From assembly GCF_011068285.1 (NCBI RefSeq), contig NZ_CP049616.1, positions 786,501 to 850,500 on the forward strand: DNA of 64,000 bases, written 5' to 3'. The notes under the pieces are model-generated. The model was not told where the DNA came from. It did no database searches and saw only the letters and a list, made by a program, of their open reading frames with translations. Both the position numbers and the translations under genes were made by a program. Source of the stretch: Flagellimonas oceani. GTDB taxonomy: Bacteria; Bacteroidota; Bacteroidia; Flavobacteriales; Flavobacteriaceae. Position 1 is the first letter of the stretch. Each line of letters begins with the position of its first letter. Positions 1 through 9,563 of this stretch are shown in pieces.

Positions 1-2
1 TA

Positions 3-1469
3 GATAAAAAATCCAAAAATGATATTGGGGAATATCCATTGTATATAAGAATTCGTGGAAGGAATTCCAATGGGAAATACTCTGAATCCTCAATTTATAG
101 TGGAGTTGATTTATCCGAAAAACATTTTAGGAAAGGAGGGTTATCTCCAAGGACTCCAAATTATACGGACAAACAAAGGATAATCAACGGAATATTAGAT
201 GATTTACAAAGAATCATTAGTGAATCTATCGAAGATGGTTTTGAACCGAACCCGAAATTTATCAAAAGAGAATTCGAAGAAAGAAAGAAGTTCCGTGAAC
301 TGAAAACCCCTCAAATCCAATCCTTTTGGAAATCCTTTGATGAATATATTGATACAAAGAAAAATACCTCTTACGGGTATCGTAAAACCATCACCACTTT
401 AGTAAATCACTTAAAGGAATTTGAAGAATACATTGGTAGGAAAATCTCATTTGAATATGTGGTATTAAAAACCATCTTATTTCAAAGTGAGTTCAATGAT
501 TATATGTGGAATCAAAAGAACATTTCAAATTCCTACCTCAACAAACTCTATGATAATCTAAGTGGTTTTTTGTATTTCTCACATCAAATGGGATATATCA
601 ATAGGAAACCACGGTTGAAGTTGGAATCAACTATTGAGAAAGATGAAAAGGTCTATCTGAGAACAGAAGAAGTTATTAAACTCTTTAATTCAAAGAAATG
701 GGATTATGATGAAACGAAGGAACAAGAATTACGAAAGAACCCTCATATTATTATCATTGAAGAACCTTTGAAAGGAACACGGAGTAAGGAGTTCGGTGGA
801 GTTCTAAAGGTTACGAACTGGGAACTGGTAAAGTATATTTTCTTATTTCAAAACTCTATTGGTTGTAGGATTGGGGATATTCCCCATTTCAAATTGAGTA
901 ACATGGACTTTGACCCGAAAACTCAAATATTCAGTTGGGTTCAACAAAAAACAAACAAAAAGGTAAGTGTTCCCCTTAATGATATTGGGGGATTCATATT
1001 CAGAAAGTTCAGTAGTGGGAAATCAAAAACACAAACCCTTTTTCCAAAAATTTCCCAACAGAAATTCAATAAACAACTAAAATATCTCTTAAAGGATTTG
1101 GGATTCAATAGAATGATTACCAAACCAAAAATGATAGGGTCCAAAGTGGTGGATACAGAGGAAAAACCACTTTGGGAGTTAATATCATCCCATGGTGGAA
1201 GGAGAGGTTTTGTAAAGAATTCCATTGATTTGGGGAATATGGATTATCAAACGATAATGAAACTCTCTGGACATAAAACCTTCTCCGAATTTTCAAAATA
1301 CATTTCGGTAACTACTACCGATACCCTTAAAATTAGGGGGTTATATAAATCTGATAAGAAAACCCAAGAAGATAAGTTTGAACAATTCAAAAAAGAGTTT
1401 TCCAAGTTAAGTGAGGAAAACAAAGATGTCATATTGGGTGTTATGAGAGGTTTTAATAACTCGTATTGA
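3..1469 (+). CDS. Tyrosine recombinase / integrase, 5' end outside window
   Basis: This is a site-specific recombinase of the phage-integrase family, probably the integrase of element A. The frame is open to the first bases of the window, and the upstream codons read like the usual N-terminus (GEYPLYIRIRGRNSNGKYSE). The TTG at 39 is therefore not the true start. Counting from that TTG, the catalytic set is visible: Arg277 (GCRIGD), His385 and Arg388 (SHGGRRG), Gly411-His412 and the nucleophile Tyr421 (FSKYISV). The N-terminal half resembles the arm-binding and SAM-like core-binding domains of Bacteroidetes integrases. The first arginine is present here, unlike in the two other integrases of this window. 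Confidence 0.85.
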   Translation, partial: DKKSKNDIGEYPLYIRIRGRNSNGKYSESSIYSGVDLSEKHFRKGGLSPRTPNYTDKQRIINGILDDLQRIISESIEDGFEPNPKFIKREFEERKKFRELKTPQIQSFWKSFDEYIDTKKNTSYGYRKTITTLVNHLKEFEEYIGRKISFEYVVLKTILFQSEFNDYMWNQKNISNSYLNKLYDNLSGFLYFSHQMGYINRKPRLKLESTIEKDEKVYLRTEEVIKLFNSKKWDYDETKEQELRKNPHIIIIEEPLKGTRSKEFGGVLKVTNWELVKYIFLFQNSIGCRIGDIPHFKLSNMDFDPKTQIFSWVQQKTNKKVSVPLNDIGGFIFRKFSSGKSKTQTLFPKISQQKFNKQLKYLLKDLGFNRMITKPKMIGSKVVDTEEKPLWELISSHGGRRGFVKNSIDLGNMDYQTIMKLSGHKTFSEFSKYISVTTTDTLKIRGLYKSDKKTQEDKFEQFKKEFSKLSEENKDVILGVMRGFNNSY

Positions 1470-1471
1470 AT

Positions 1472-1741
1472 CTACTCAATCAACTTTCTTTTAACCATCT
1501 TCTTCATTTCCTCACTTTTGAGTTGTTCGTATTCAATCACCCTTTTCTCCAGCAGGAAACCGATTACCGAAACTGAATCTACCAACCTTCGGTTTTTCCA
1601 TTTCACACCCCTAATCTTTCCCTCTTTAAGGTATTTGAAAACGGTTCTTTTACTCACGTTCAATTTTTCTGAACAATCATCCACCGATATCCATCGATAG
1701 AATTCCAGACCTTCAATCTGTTCTTTAAATGGATTCTCCAT
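1472..1741 (-). CDS. Small helix-turn-helix DNA-binding protein (excisionase-like)
   Basis: This 89-residue protein has an N-terminal winged-helix segment, WISVDDCSEKLNVSKRTVFK, followed by YLKEGKIRGVKWKNRRLVD. That is the pattern of MerR/Xis-type small HTH proteins. It lies 3' of and convergent with the integrase gene, which fits a recombination directionality factor or a regulator. I chose the ATG at 1741, which lies two bases after the stop of the upstream gene (1744). A TTG at 1753 would add four residues and overlap that gene. The two genes are probably co-transcribed. The excisionase role is inferred from context. Confidence 0.7.
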   Translation of the reverse strand: MENPFKEQIEGLEFYRWISVDDCSEKLNVSKRTVFKYLKEGKIRGVKWKNRRLVDSVSVIGFLLEKRVIEYEQLKSEEMKKMVKRKLIE

Positions 1742-1743
1742 AA

Positions 1744-2274
1744 TCAAATCCAATTTGTCTTTTTCAAACGTGAGATTTCATCCAATATATATCTCTGTTG
1801 AGGTACTGTAAGGTTCATTGTATTTTTCCAATTTACTTCCCAACTTCCCTTTTTTATCTCACATACCTTCACCAAGAAATCTCCACTACCATCATAGACA
1901 TTGATACCACGTTCTTCGTTTACAAAACCAAGTAGTTTCTGATTATCACTTTCCCCAATCCATTGGAACGGTACAATTGAATTGTATCTCTTATTGATTG
2001 AATCCAACTTTTGGTTCAACCTCAACGAGTAGGATGGAAGAAGTTGTTTCCAATCCTTGAACCTATTCAGTAACGAGGTGATTTCCCCATAACTCATATC
2101 GGTGTTCTCACGTAGGTATCTAATCATTCCATCCCTTGAACTATCCTCACACCATCCCCTCTCCAAAATGTGATTCCAGACAATCAGATCGGAGTGTTTG
2201 AGTATTCCCTTTATTCCTGTTTCTCTAAGGATTCCAATCAACCCCTCAATTTCATATTCATTTATTTTATCCAT
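1744..2274 (-). CDS. Hypothetical protein, 176 aa, upstream of HTH gene
   Basis: I do not recognise a family. The product is soluble and charged, with no signal peptide or membrane segment. The N-terminal half is helix-rich (DKINEYEIEGLIGILRETG). The C-terminal part has a W-x-V-N-W pattern and an amphipathic end (LTVPQQRYILDEISRLKK). I chose the ATG at 2274; a GTG at 2316 would add 14 residues. The gene ends two bases before the HTH gene, so the two form an operon read towards the integrase. A regulatory or maintenance role for element A is only a guess from position. Confidence 0.55.
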   Translation of the reverse strand: MDKINEYEIEGLIGILRETGIKGILKHSDLIVWNHILERGWCEDSSRDGMIRYLRENTDMSYGEITSLLNRFKDWKQLLPSYSLRLNQKLDSINKRYNSIVPFQWIGESDNQKLLGFVNEERGINVYDGSGDFLVKVCEIKKGSWEVNWKNTMNLTVPQQRYILDEISRLKKTNWI

Positions 2275-2384
2275 AATTCTTTTCTTATTGGTTCTTTGGA
2301 AGTGTTGTTGATTCACACTTCATCTATAAGTATCATGTATTTTTATTTTTGAAAAAGTTCACATAGGGAAAAAACCAGTTCCGA

Positions 2385-2448
2385 TATATAAAAAGGTCCT
2401 TTAAGGTTTTTAATGAAGGGGGGTGGGGGTACTTTTACGAGAAATTAT
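2385..2448 (+). repeat. Intergenic repeat copy 1 with poly-G tract, upstream of hsdM
   Basis: This block starts TATATAAAAA and has a hairpin-capable CCTTTAAGG core followed by T-rich sequence. It then runs through a G6-T-G5 tract and ends TACTTTTACGAGAAATTAT. A close copy lies at 11388-11452, upstream of the BspA-type gene. Both sit roughly 80 bases before the next start codon, which suggests a shared promoter/leader or a recombination seam. Confidence 0.7.
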
Positions 2449-2525
2449 CCCAAGAATCAAGTAATGATGTTTCTTGTTTTTTATTCTTTAGGTAATGACT
2501 ATTTTTAAAACCTAACCAGAATTAT

Positions 2526-4247
2526 ATGTCCAACCATAACGAAATTTCCTCATTTATTTGGAACGTCTGTGATGATGTTCTCAGAGGATTGTTCAAACAA
2601 CATGAGTACGGTGATGTCATTCTTCCCTTTGTGGTTCTGAGAAGATTGGACTGTGTCCTTGAAGGAAAGAAGGATGATATCATCAGGATTCATGAGGAAT
2701 ACAAGGATAAGTTTGAGGATACCTCTCGAATCATCCATTCCAAACTCAACCTAAAGTTTTCCAATTACTCTCGATATGATTTGAATCGGTTGAAACAAGA
2801 ACCATCCAAACTCTCTGAGAACATTTACGATTACCTCAGTAGTTTCTCAACCAATGTTCAGGATATTATCCAAAACTTTGGGTTACAGAAACACATTGAC
2901 AAACTCGATTCCAATGATAAACTCTACATCCTCATTGAGAAGTTTACCGAGGTGAACCTTCATCCTAATATGGTGGATAACCACACTATGGGACAAATCT
3001 TTGAGGAACTCCTTCGTAAGTTCTCTGAGATGTCCAACGAAACAAGTGGGGAACACTATACCCCCCGTGATATTGTTCGATTGTTGGTTTCCTTGGTTCT
3101 TTCACCTGATAAGGAGAAACTTTCCCAACCGGGTAAGATTGTTTCAATCTATGACCCGTGTTGTGGTACCGGTGGTATGTTGACCATAGGGAAGGATTAT
3201 ATACAGGAAAATATAAGTTCCGATGTTGATGTGAACCTCTTTGGCCAAGAACTCAACCCCCAAACCTATTCCATCTGTAAATCCGATTTCTTGATTACCG
3301 ATGAAGAACCCAACAACATCAAATTGGGTTCTACCCTCACCAATGACCAATATAGTGATAGGGGTAGGAAGTTTGATTATATGATTACCAACCCTCCGTT
3401 CGGGGTAAGTTGGAAATCGGAGAAGAAAAAGATTGAAAACGAATCGAAACTTTCCCAAGAAGAAGGAAGTAGATTCTTTGTGGGAACACCCCGTAGTAGT
3501 GATGGTTCCCTGTTGTTTCTACAACACATGATTTCCAAAATGGAAACCCAAGGTTCACGAATTGGGGTAGTGTTCAATGGTTCTCCTTTGTTCACAGGGG
3601 ATAGTGGTAGTGGGGAATCTGAAATCCGTAGATGGATAATTGAAAACGATTGGTTGGAGGGTGTTGTTTCTCTACCTGACCAATTGTTCTTTAATACTGG
3701 AATATCAACCTACATTTGGATTGTCACCAACAAAAAGAAACCTCACCGAAAAGGAAAGGTTCAACTCATTGATGGTTCTTCTCTCTATAAAACCATGAAG
3801 AAATCCTTGGGAAGTAAGAGGAAGTTTGTGGATGAAGAACAAAAGATTCACATTGTGGAACTCTATAACCGTTTTGAAGAATCTGAAATCTCCAAGATAT
3901 ATCCCAATGAGTTCTTCGGTTACACTAAGGTAAGGATTGAACAACCCATAATTGAAAATGGGGTAGTCAAAAGGGATAGAAGTGGAAACCCCAAACCTGA
4001 TACAAAGTTGAGGGATTATGAACGAGTTCCTTTAACTGAAGATATTCAAGAATATTTTGATAGAGAGGTGAAACCTCACTTACCTAATTCATGGATTGAT
4101 TGGGATAATAATAAGGTGGGGTATGAAATCAACTTCACCAAGTATTTCTATAAATACAAACCTTTAAGGAGTTTGAAAGAGATTACCAATGATTTATTGG
4201 AATTGGAAAAGGAGACTGAGTCATTACTAAAAGAGATAGTGGATTGA
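2526..4247 (+). CDS. hsdM: Type I restriction-modification DNA methyltransferase subunit HsdM
   Basis: This is the modification subunit, an N6-adenine methyltransferase that works with HsdS and HsdR. The 573 residues match the family size. An N-terminal helical domain (about 1-165) precedes the catalytic domain. The SAM-binding motif is DPCCGTGG at 210-217 and the catalytic motif is NPPF at 289-292. It is the first gene of a tight operon: the next gene starts within its stop codon, followed by hsdS and hsdR. The gene appears intact. A repeat block with a poly-G tract lies just upstream. Confidence 0.93.
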   Translation: MSNHNEISSFIWNVCDDVLRGLFKQHEYGDVILPFVVLRRLDCVLEGKKDDIIRIHEEYKDKFEDTSRIIHSKLNLKFSNYSRYDLNRLKQEPSKLSENIYDYLSSFSTNVQDIIQNFGLQKHIDKLDSNDKLYILIEKFTEVNLHPNMVDNHTMGQIFEELLRKFSEMSNETSGEHYTPRDIVRLLVSLVLSPDKEKLSQPGKIVSIYDPCCGTGGMLTIGKDYIQENISSDVDVNLFGQELNPQTYSICKSDFLITDEEPNNIKLGSTLTNDQYSDRGRKFDYMITNPPFGVSWKSEKKKIENESKLSQEEGSRFFVGTPRSSDGSLLFLQHMISKMETQGSRIGVVFNGSPLFTGDSGSGESEIRRWIIENDWLEGVVSLPDQLFFNTGISTYIWIVTNKKKPHRKGKVQLIDGSSLYKTMKKSLGSKRKFVDEEQKIHIVELYNRFEESEISKIYPNEFFGYTKVRIEQPIIENGVVKRDRSGNPKPDTKLRDYERVPLTEDIQEYFDREVKPHLPNSWIDWDNNKVGYEINFTKYFYKYKPLRSLKEITNDLLELEKETESLLKEIVD

Positions 4248-5176
4248 TGAAACTCTATAAATCAAAATCTGGAGAATTAAATAGGGTTAAAGTGAATCCG
4301 TTTAAGTTAGAGAAGGATATTCAAAATATTGTAGAGTCCAATCTTACTACATTATTTGATTTGGAGTTTATCAAGTCTGAGTTGTCCTTTGGAAGTTTCA
4401 GATTTGATACACTTTGTTTTGATAGTGAAACGAACTCCTTTGTAATCATAGAATACAAAAAAGGTTCAAGTTATTCGGTAATTGACCAAGGATATACATA
4501 CCTCTCCCTTTTGTTGAACAATAAATCTGATTTCATTCTTGAATACAATGAAACACTTGGGAAAAGTGTTAAAAGGGATGAAATAGATTGGTCACAGTCT
4601 AAAGTGATATTCATTTCCCCAAACTTTAACGATTACCAAAAGAACTCTGTGAATTTCAAGAACCTTCCATTTGAACTATGGGAGATTACACGATATACAG
4701 ATGATTCTATTGGTTTGAGTAAAATATCTACTGAATCCAACGTGGATATCAATTCTACTATCCCTGATGTTGGTAAGGGAGGTGTTGTGGATAAAGTGAG
4801 AAAGGAAGTAGTAAGATACGATGAAGATTACCATTTGAATAAAAGTAAAAATAGACCCGAATTTGTAATAGAACTTTATCGAAAAGTTAAAGAGAGAATC
4901 CTTGAATTAGGTGATAGTATTGAAGTTCGATTTGGTAAACAAACCATAGGGTTCAGACAAAATAGAGTGTTCACCGATTTGATAATTTATAACAAAGGTG
5001 TTGGTGTTGTTTTGAACCTAAAAAAGGGTGAATTGAAAGACCCACTAAATAAGACAGAGGATTTGAGTGAGAAGGGACATTGGGGTAGTGGAGATTATAG
5101 AATATGGTTGAAGAAGGAGGATGATTTGGAATACACCATTAGTTTAGTGAAACAATCCTATGAAAATCAACTTTAA
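4247..5176 (+). CDS. DUF5655/COG3586-like protein with PD-(D/E)XK-like N-terminal domain
   Basis: The N-terminal part (about 1-150) has the pattern of a PD-(D/E)XK nuclease fold: Asp54 in FRFDTLCFD, then Glu69 and Lys71 in VIIEYKKG. The C-terminal 100 residues resemble DUF5655, found in proteins once annotated as predicted transport proteins (COG3586). It starts at the ATG overlapping the hsdM stop (TGATG), and its own stop overlaps the hsdS start (TAATG). It is therefore translationally coupled inside the restriction operon. A TTG at 4244 is a less likely start. The biochemical role is unknown; an accessory nuclease is an inference. Confidence 0.75.
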   Translation: MKLYKSKSGELNRVKVNPFKLEKDIQNIVESNLTTLFDLEFIKSELSFGSFRFDTLCFDSETNSFVIIEYKKGSSYSVIDQGYTYLSLLLNNKSDFILEYNETLGKSVKRDEIDWSQSKVIFISPNFNDYQKNSVNFKNLPFELWEITRYTDDSIGLSKISTESNVDINSTIPDVGKGGVVDKVRKEVVRYDEDYHLNKSKNRPEFVIELYRKVKERILELGDSIEVRFGKQTIGFRQNRVFTDLIIYNKGVGVVLNLKKGELKDPLNKTEDLSEKGHWGSGDYRIWLKKEDDLEYTISLVKQSYENQL

Positions 5177-6516
5177 TGGATAGATACGATTCATATAAGG
5201 ATTCGGGGGTTGAATGGATAGATAAAATCCCATCAGAATGGGAAATTTCACGATTGAGATTCACGGGAGATTTGTATGGGGGATTATCAGGAAAATCGGG
5301 GGATGATTTCAAACAAGACAATAACCCCAACAACAAACCATATATACCCTATACTAACATTTTCAATAACACCTATATCTCAAAAGAACATTTCGACTAT
5401 GTGGTAATCGATGAAGGTGAGAATCAGAATTTAGTAAGAAAGTTTGATTTATTTTTTTTAATGAGTTCTGAAACTCATGAAGATTTGGGTAAACCTTGTA
5501 TTCTAATTGAAGATGTGGACGAACTTTATCTTAATAGTTTTTGTAAAGGATTAAGAGTTACAGATTCAAGTATAAACCCTGTATTCTTGAATTATCAGTT
5601 ATTGGGACAGGTTCATAAAGAACTTATTTCCGTGGAAGGTAGGGGATTTACAAGAATCAATCTTCGACAGGATAGATTGAAAGATACTCCAATATTCATT
5701 CCACCATTACATCAGCAAAACCAAATCGTCTCCTTCCTCGATACCAAAACCTCCCTGATTGATTCCCTGATTGAGAAAACCCAACGAAAGATTGAGTTAA
5801 TCAAAGAACAACGAACCTCTTTGATCAATGAAGTAGTTACCAAAGGATTGAATCCCAATGTGGAAATGAAAGACAGTGGGGTGGAATGGATTGGTGAGAT
5901 TCCAAGTCATTGGGTAACTACCAAACTTGGTCTTTACACAACTAAAGTTGGTTCAGGTTCTACTCCACGGGGTGGGTCAGAAATTTACGTTGAGACAGGT
6001 ATTCCATTTATAAGAAGTCAAAATGTCCATTTTGATGGTTTGAAGTTGGATAATGTTTCTTTTATTGAAAATGATGTCCATGACTCTATGAAAGGTTCTG
6101 TTGTGGTTAAGAACGATGTTTTATTAAATATTACTGGTGGTTCAATTGGAAGGTGTTGTGTTGTAAATATTGATGGGGAAATGAATGTTAACCAACATGT
6201 CAGTATTATAAGGACTAAAGAAAAACTTCTGAACTATTTTTTGAATTACATAATAAGTTGTGATGTTGGACAAAGTCAGGTTAAATATAATTTAACTGGT
6301 GGTAATAGAGAAGGTTTAACTATTGAGGGTATCAAAGATTTTCAAATTAGTTTACCACCCCTATCAGAACAAAAGGAAATCGTTGAATATCTCGATAATG
6401 AAATCCAACTCATTGATACTACTGTTTCAAATGAGGAAAAGAGAATAGAACTACTCAAAGAATACCGTCAATCCCTCATTTCAGAGGTGGTAACGGGTAA
6501 AATCAAAGTTTCATAG
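5176..6516 (+). CDS. hsdS: Type I restriction enzyme specificity subunit HsdS
   Basis: This is the DNA-recognition subunit. The 446 residues form two target-recognition halves, each opening with the same phrase (KDSGVEWIDKIPSEWE near residue 8 and KDSGVEWIGEIPSHWV near residue 234). Each half closes with a coiled-coil spacer (PPLHQQNQIVSFLDTKT and PPLSEQKEIVEYLDNE). This pseudo-twofold repeat is typical of HsdS reading a bipartite site. The two variable halves differ clearly, so each reads a different half-site. The start codon overlaps the stop of the preceding gene. Confidence 0.93.
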   Translation: MDRYDSYKDSGVEWIDKIPSEWEISRLRFTGDLYGGLSGKSGDDFKQDNNPNNKPYIPYTNIFNNTYISKEHFDYVVIDEGENQNLVRKFDLFFLMSSETHEDLGKPCILIEDVDELYLNSFCKGLRVTDSSINPVFLNYQLLGQVHKELISVEGRGFTRINLRQDRLKDTPIFIPPLHQQNQIVSFLDTKTSLIDSLIEKTQRKIELIKEQRTSLINEVVTKGLNPNVEMKDSGVEWIGEIPSHWVTTKLGLYTTKVGSGSTPRGGSEIYVETGIPFIRSQNVHFDGLKLDNVSFIENDVHDSMKGSVVVKNDVLLNITGGSIGRCCVVNIDGEMNVNQHVSIIRTKEKLLNYFLNYIISCDVGQSQVKYNLTGGNREGLTIEGIKDFQISLPPLSEQKEIVEYLDNEIQLIDTTVSNEEKRIELLKEYRQSLISEVVTGKIKVS

Positions 6517-6518
6517 GT

Positions 6519-9518
6519 ATGACGTGGGTCCCAACAGAAAAACGGTTTGAAGAATTTATAGAGGATTATCTCACCTCATTGGAAGATGATGGATTGAAAT
6601 ATGAATCAAAAACCCACCGTTCCACGGATACTTGGTACGATAGGGAGAAATGTATCATCGGTGGGGAATACATTCAGTTCGTAAAGGATTCCCAACCCGA
6701 TGTTTACAAAACACTACAAAAGAAGTACGGAGGGAACACGGATTCCAAAATCCTCTCCCGTCTCAACAAGGAGATTGGAAACAAAGGGTTGATTCATGTT
6801 CTGAGAAAGGGTTTCAATGAGATTCAAGGAGGTAACATTAAAACGGTCTATTTCCAACCGAGTAGTTCCCTCAACAAGAAATATAGGGAGGATAAGTACC
6901 TTAAAAACCGTTTTCTATTTGTTCGTCAACTCCATTACTCACCCCATACTGAGAAATCCATAGATGTGGTTCTTTTCATCAATGGGATTCCCATACTCAC
7001 GATTGAACTCAAAAACCAACTAACGGGTCAAACCGTTCAAGATTCCAATTACCAATATAAATTTGATAGGGACCCTAAAGGAGAACCCTTACTTCAATTC
7101 CAAAGGTGTGTCTGTCATTTTAGTATGGATAATGACAGGGTAATGATGACCACTAAATTGAGTGGAGAGGATACTTTCTTCCTACCGTTCAACAAAGGGT
7201 TGGAGAATCCAATCAATCCAAATGGGTATCGGGTATCCTATATGTGGGAAGAAATCCTAACCCCAACTTCCCTTTTGGATATCCTTGAAAACTTTGTCCT
7301 GTTTACCCAAGAATCAGATTTGATTTGGAGTGATGAAAAGAAAAAGGTCATTGAGAAAAAGAAATCCGTTCTCATATTTCCAAGATACCATCAATTGGAT
7401 GTTATACGTGAACTTCAAAAACAAGTGGTTCTCGATAATGTGGGAACAAACTACCTTGTCCAACATACCACAGGTTCAGGTAAATCCTATTCCATCGGTT
7501 GGTTATCCTTTATGTTGATAAACCTTTTCAAGAATGATGGTCAGGATAGGATGTTCGATTCCATTATCATCATTACCGATAGAAAGGTATTGGATAGACA
7601 ACTTCAGGATACGGTTAAGAGTTTGGAACAGGTTCAGGGAGTGGTACAACAGATTGATAAAGATTCAAAACAACTTGAAAAATCCCTCGGTTCAGGAAAG
7701 AACATCATCATTACCACCATTCAGAAATTCTCCGTGGTGGTAAACCGTATCAAGGAACTGAAAGGAATGAAGTTTGGGGTAATAGTGGATGAAGTCCATT
7801 CCTCACAAGGGGGTAAGGGTACAAAGAACCTCAACAAAACTCTTTCCGTAAACCTTAATCAAGATGAACCCGATGTGGATGATGATAGGGTGAACGAGGA
7901 AGTAGGGAAAATCCAAATGGAAATGAAATCCCGTCAGAAACAAAACCACATTTCCTTCTTTGGGTTCACGGGAACCCCGAAACCCCAGACGATTGAAATC
8001 TTTGGAACACCTCAACCTGATGGTTCTAAGATACCCTTCCACACCTATACCATGAGACAATCCATTGGGGAAGGGTTCACCATGGATGTTCTCAAATCAT
8101 TCACACCAGTAAAACGATGGTTCAAACTTCGTGGTAAGGGTGAAGATGTGGAACTCCCTGAAAGTAGGGGGAAGAAGGAACTTATCAAATGGGTGGATTC
8201 CAATGAAGAAACCATTAGGAGAAAGGTATCCATCATTTTGGACAATCTTCTTTCCACCACCGTTAAATCTATTGAAGGGAGAGGAAAAGGAATGGTGGTA
8301 GTCCGTTCCATAGATGATACGGTGAAGTATTTCGTGGAGATGAACAAACAACTTAAAGAACGTGGGTTGTATAATCGAATAAAACCTTTGGTAAGTTTCA
8401 CTGGGGATGTCCAGTTGGAAGGTTCAAAGGTAACTGAAGGTGACTTGAACCGTGAAAATGGTTTTGATGGTAAAGATATACCGAAGGGGTTCAAAAACCC
8501 AGTATATCGTGTTCTAATCGTTTGTAACAAGTTCCAAACAGGGTTTGATGAACCCCTTCTCCATTCGATGTTCATCGATAAACCCTTGAACGGTGTCCAA
8601 TGTGTCCAGACCCTTTCACGTCTGAACCGAAAAACAAGAGGTAAGAAAAGTACATTCGTACTCGATTTCGTCAATAGTATCGATACCATTCAGGATTCTT
8701 TCCAAAACTTCTATCAGACTACTATTCTTTCTGAGGAAACAGACCCGAACTTGGTGTATGATTTATTGGATGAAATCAGAAACTATGGATTGTTCACCAA
8801 ACAGGAGGTGGATGACTGGTGTTCCATATTTTATCAGGATAAACGTAGGGATGATGGACAACTCCAACCAACTTTGAACACGGTGATTGAGAGGTGGAGG
8901 GAACTTTCTGATGAAGATAGGGATGAATCCCGTTCCAAGGTTTCCAATTACTGCAAACTCTATGGGTATATATCCATGATACACCAATTCGATAATATCG
9001 AGTTGGAGAAACATTATGTGTTCTTTGAGTATTTGAGAAAGAAGTTCCCTGTGGATAGTTTGGAAAGGATAGATGTTTCCAACCTTGTAGATTTGGAATC
9101 CTTGACCTTGGATATCAAGGGAAAAACGGATATTTCATTGAATCCCGAGGATAATGTTTTTGACCCGAATAAGTATGGTACGGGTAGGGGTAAGGATGAA
9201 GAAGAATTTGATTTACTCTCACAAATCATTGAGGATATCAATAACATCTATGGAAATGTACCAGAAGGGACGGAGGAAAGTTCCAAGAAACTGATTCAAA
9301 ACATGGTTTCAGATACGGAGTTTGAGTATGTGGTAAATTCCAACAATACCGATTCCAACAAACGGGATAAACTGAGGAAGATATATGATGAAAAGAACAT
9401 TGGTACTTTGGATATTAGTACCAAACTCTTTGAATACTTTGATAAGAAAGAGAACAAGGAAAGGTTGATTCAATTGTTTATCTCCAAACCTGAATTGTTG
9501 AATCAGTTGAGGGGATGA
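6519..9518 (+). CDS. hsdR: Type I restriction enzyme endonuclease/translocase subunit HsdR
   Basis: This is the motor and nuclease subunit (999 aa, full length). An N-terminal PD-(D/E)XK nuclease is visible: Asp149 in SIDVVLFING, then Glu163 and Lys165 in LTIELKNQ. The superfamily 2 translocase follows, with Walker A TGSGKS near 318-323 and a DEVH box at 423-426. Later helicase motifs are FGFTGTP and the segment QTLSRLNR. The start is three bases after the hsdS stop. The last 55 or so bases are duplicated near 13.1 kb, a sign of past recombination at this end. Confidence 0.94.
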   Translation: MTWVPTEKRFEEFIEDYLTSLEDDGLKYESKTHRSTDTWYDREKCIIGGEYIQFVKDSQPDVYKTLQKKYGGNTDSKILSRLNKEIGNKGLIHVLRKGFNEIQGGNIKTVYFQPSSSLNKKYREDKYLKNRFLFVRQLHYSPHTEKSIDVVLFINGIPILTIELKNQLTGQTVQDSNYQYKFDRDPKGEPLLQFQRCVCHFSMDNDRVMMTTKLSGEDTFFLPFNKGLENPINPNGYRVSYMWEEILTPTSLLDILENFVLFTQESDLIWSDEKKKVIEKKKSVLIFPRYHQLDVIRELQKQVVLDNVGTNYLVQHTTGSGKSYSIGWLSFMLINLFKNDGQDRMFDSIIIITDRKVLDRQLQDTVKSLEQVQGVVQQIDKDSKQLEKSLGSGKNIIITTIQKFSVVVNRIKELKGMKFGVIVDEVHSSQGGKGTKNLNKTLSVNLNQDEPDVDDDRVNEEVGKIQMEMKSRQKQNHISFFGFTGTPKPQTIEIFGTPQPDGSKIPFHTYTMRQSIGEGFTMDVLKSFTPVKRWFKLRGKGEDVELPESRGKKELIKWVDSNEETIRRKVSIILDNLLSTTVKSIEGRGKGMVVVRSIDDTVKYFVEMNKQLKERGLYNRIKPLVSFTGDVQLEGSKVTEGDLNRENGFDGKDIPKGFKNPVYRVLIVCNKFQTGFDEPLLHSMFIDKPLNGVQCVQTLSRLNRKTRGKKSTFVLDFVNSIDTIQDSFQNFYQTTILSEETDPNLVYDLLDEIRNYGLFTKQEVDDWCSIFYQDKRRDDGQLQPTLNTVIERWRELSDEDRDESRSKVSNYCKLYGYISMIHQFDNIELEKHYVFFEYLRKKFPVDSLERIDVSNLVDLESLTLDIKGKTDISLNPEDNVFDPNKYGTGRGKDEEEFDLLSQIIEDINNIYGNVPEGTEESSKKLIQNMVSDTEFEYVVNSNNTDSNKRDKLRKIYDEKNIGTLDISTKLFEYFDKKENKERLIQLFISKPELLNQLRG

Positions 9519-9563
9519 TAGAGGTTCTAAATTTTACCAAACTAATTATTGAAGTATTTGACA

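Noticed and set aside
8045..8689. Minus-strand frame of 214 codons inside hsdR
   Set aside because: It is antisense to well-conserved helicase motifs of hsdR and has no independent support.
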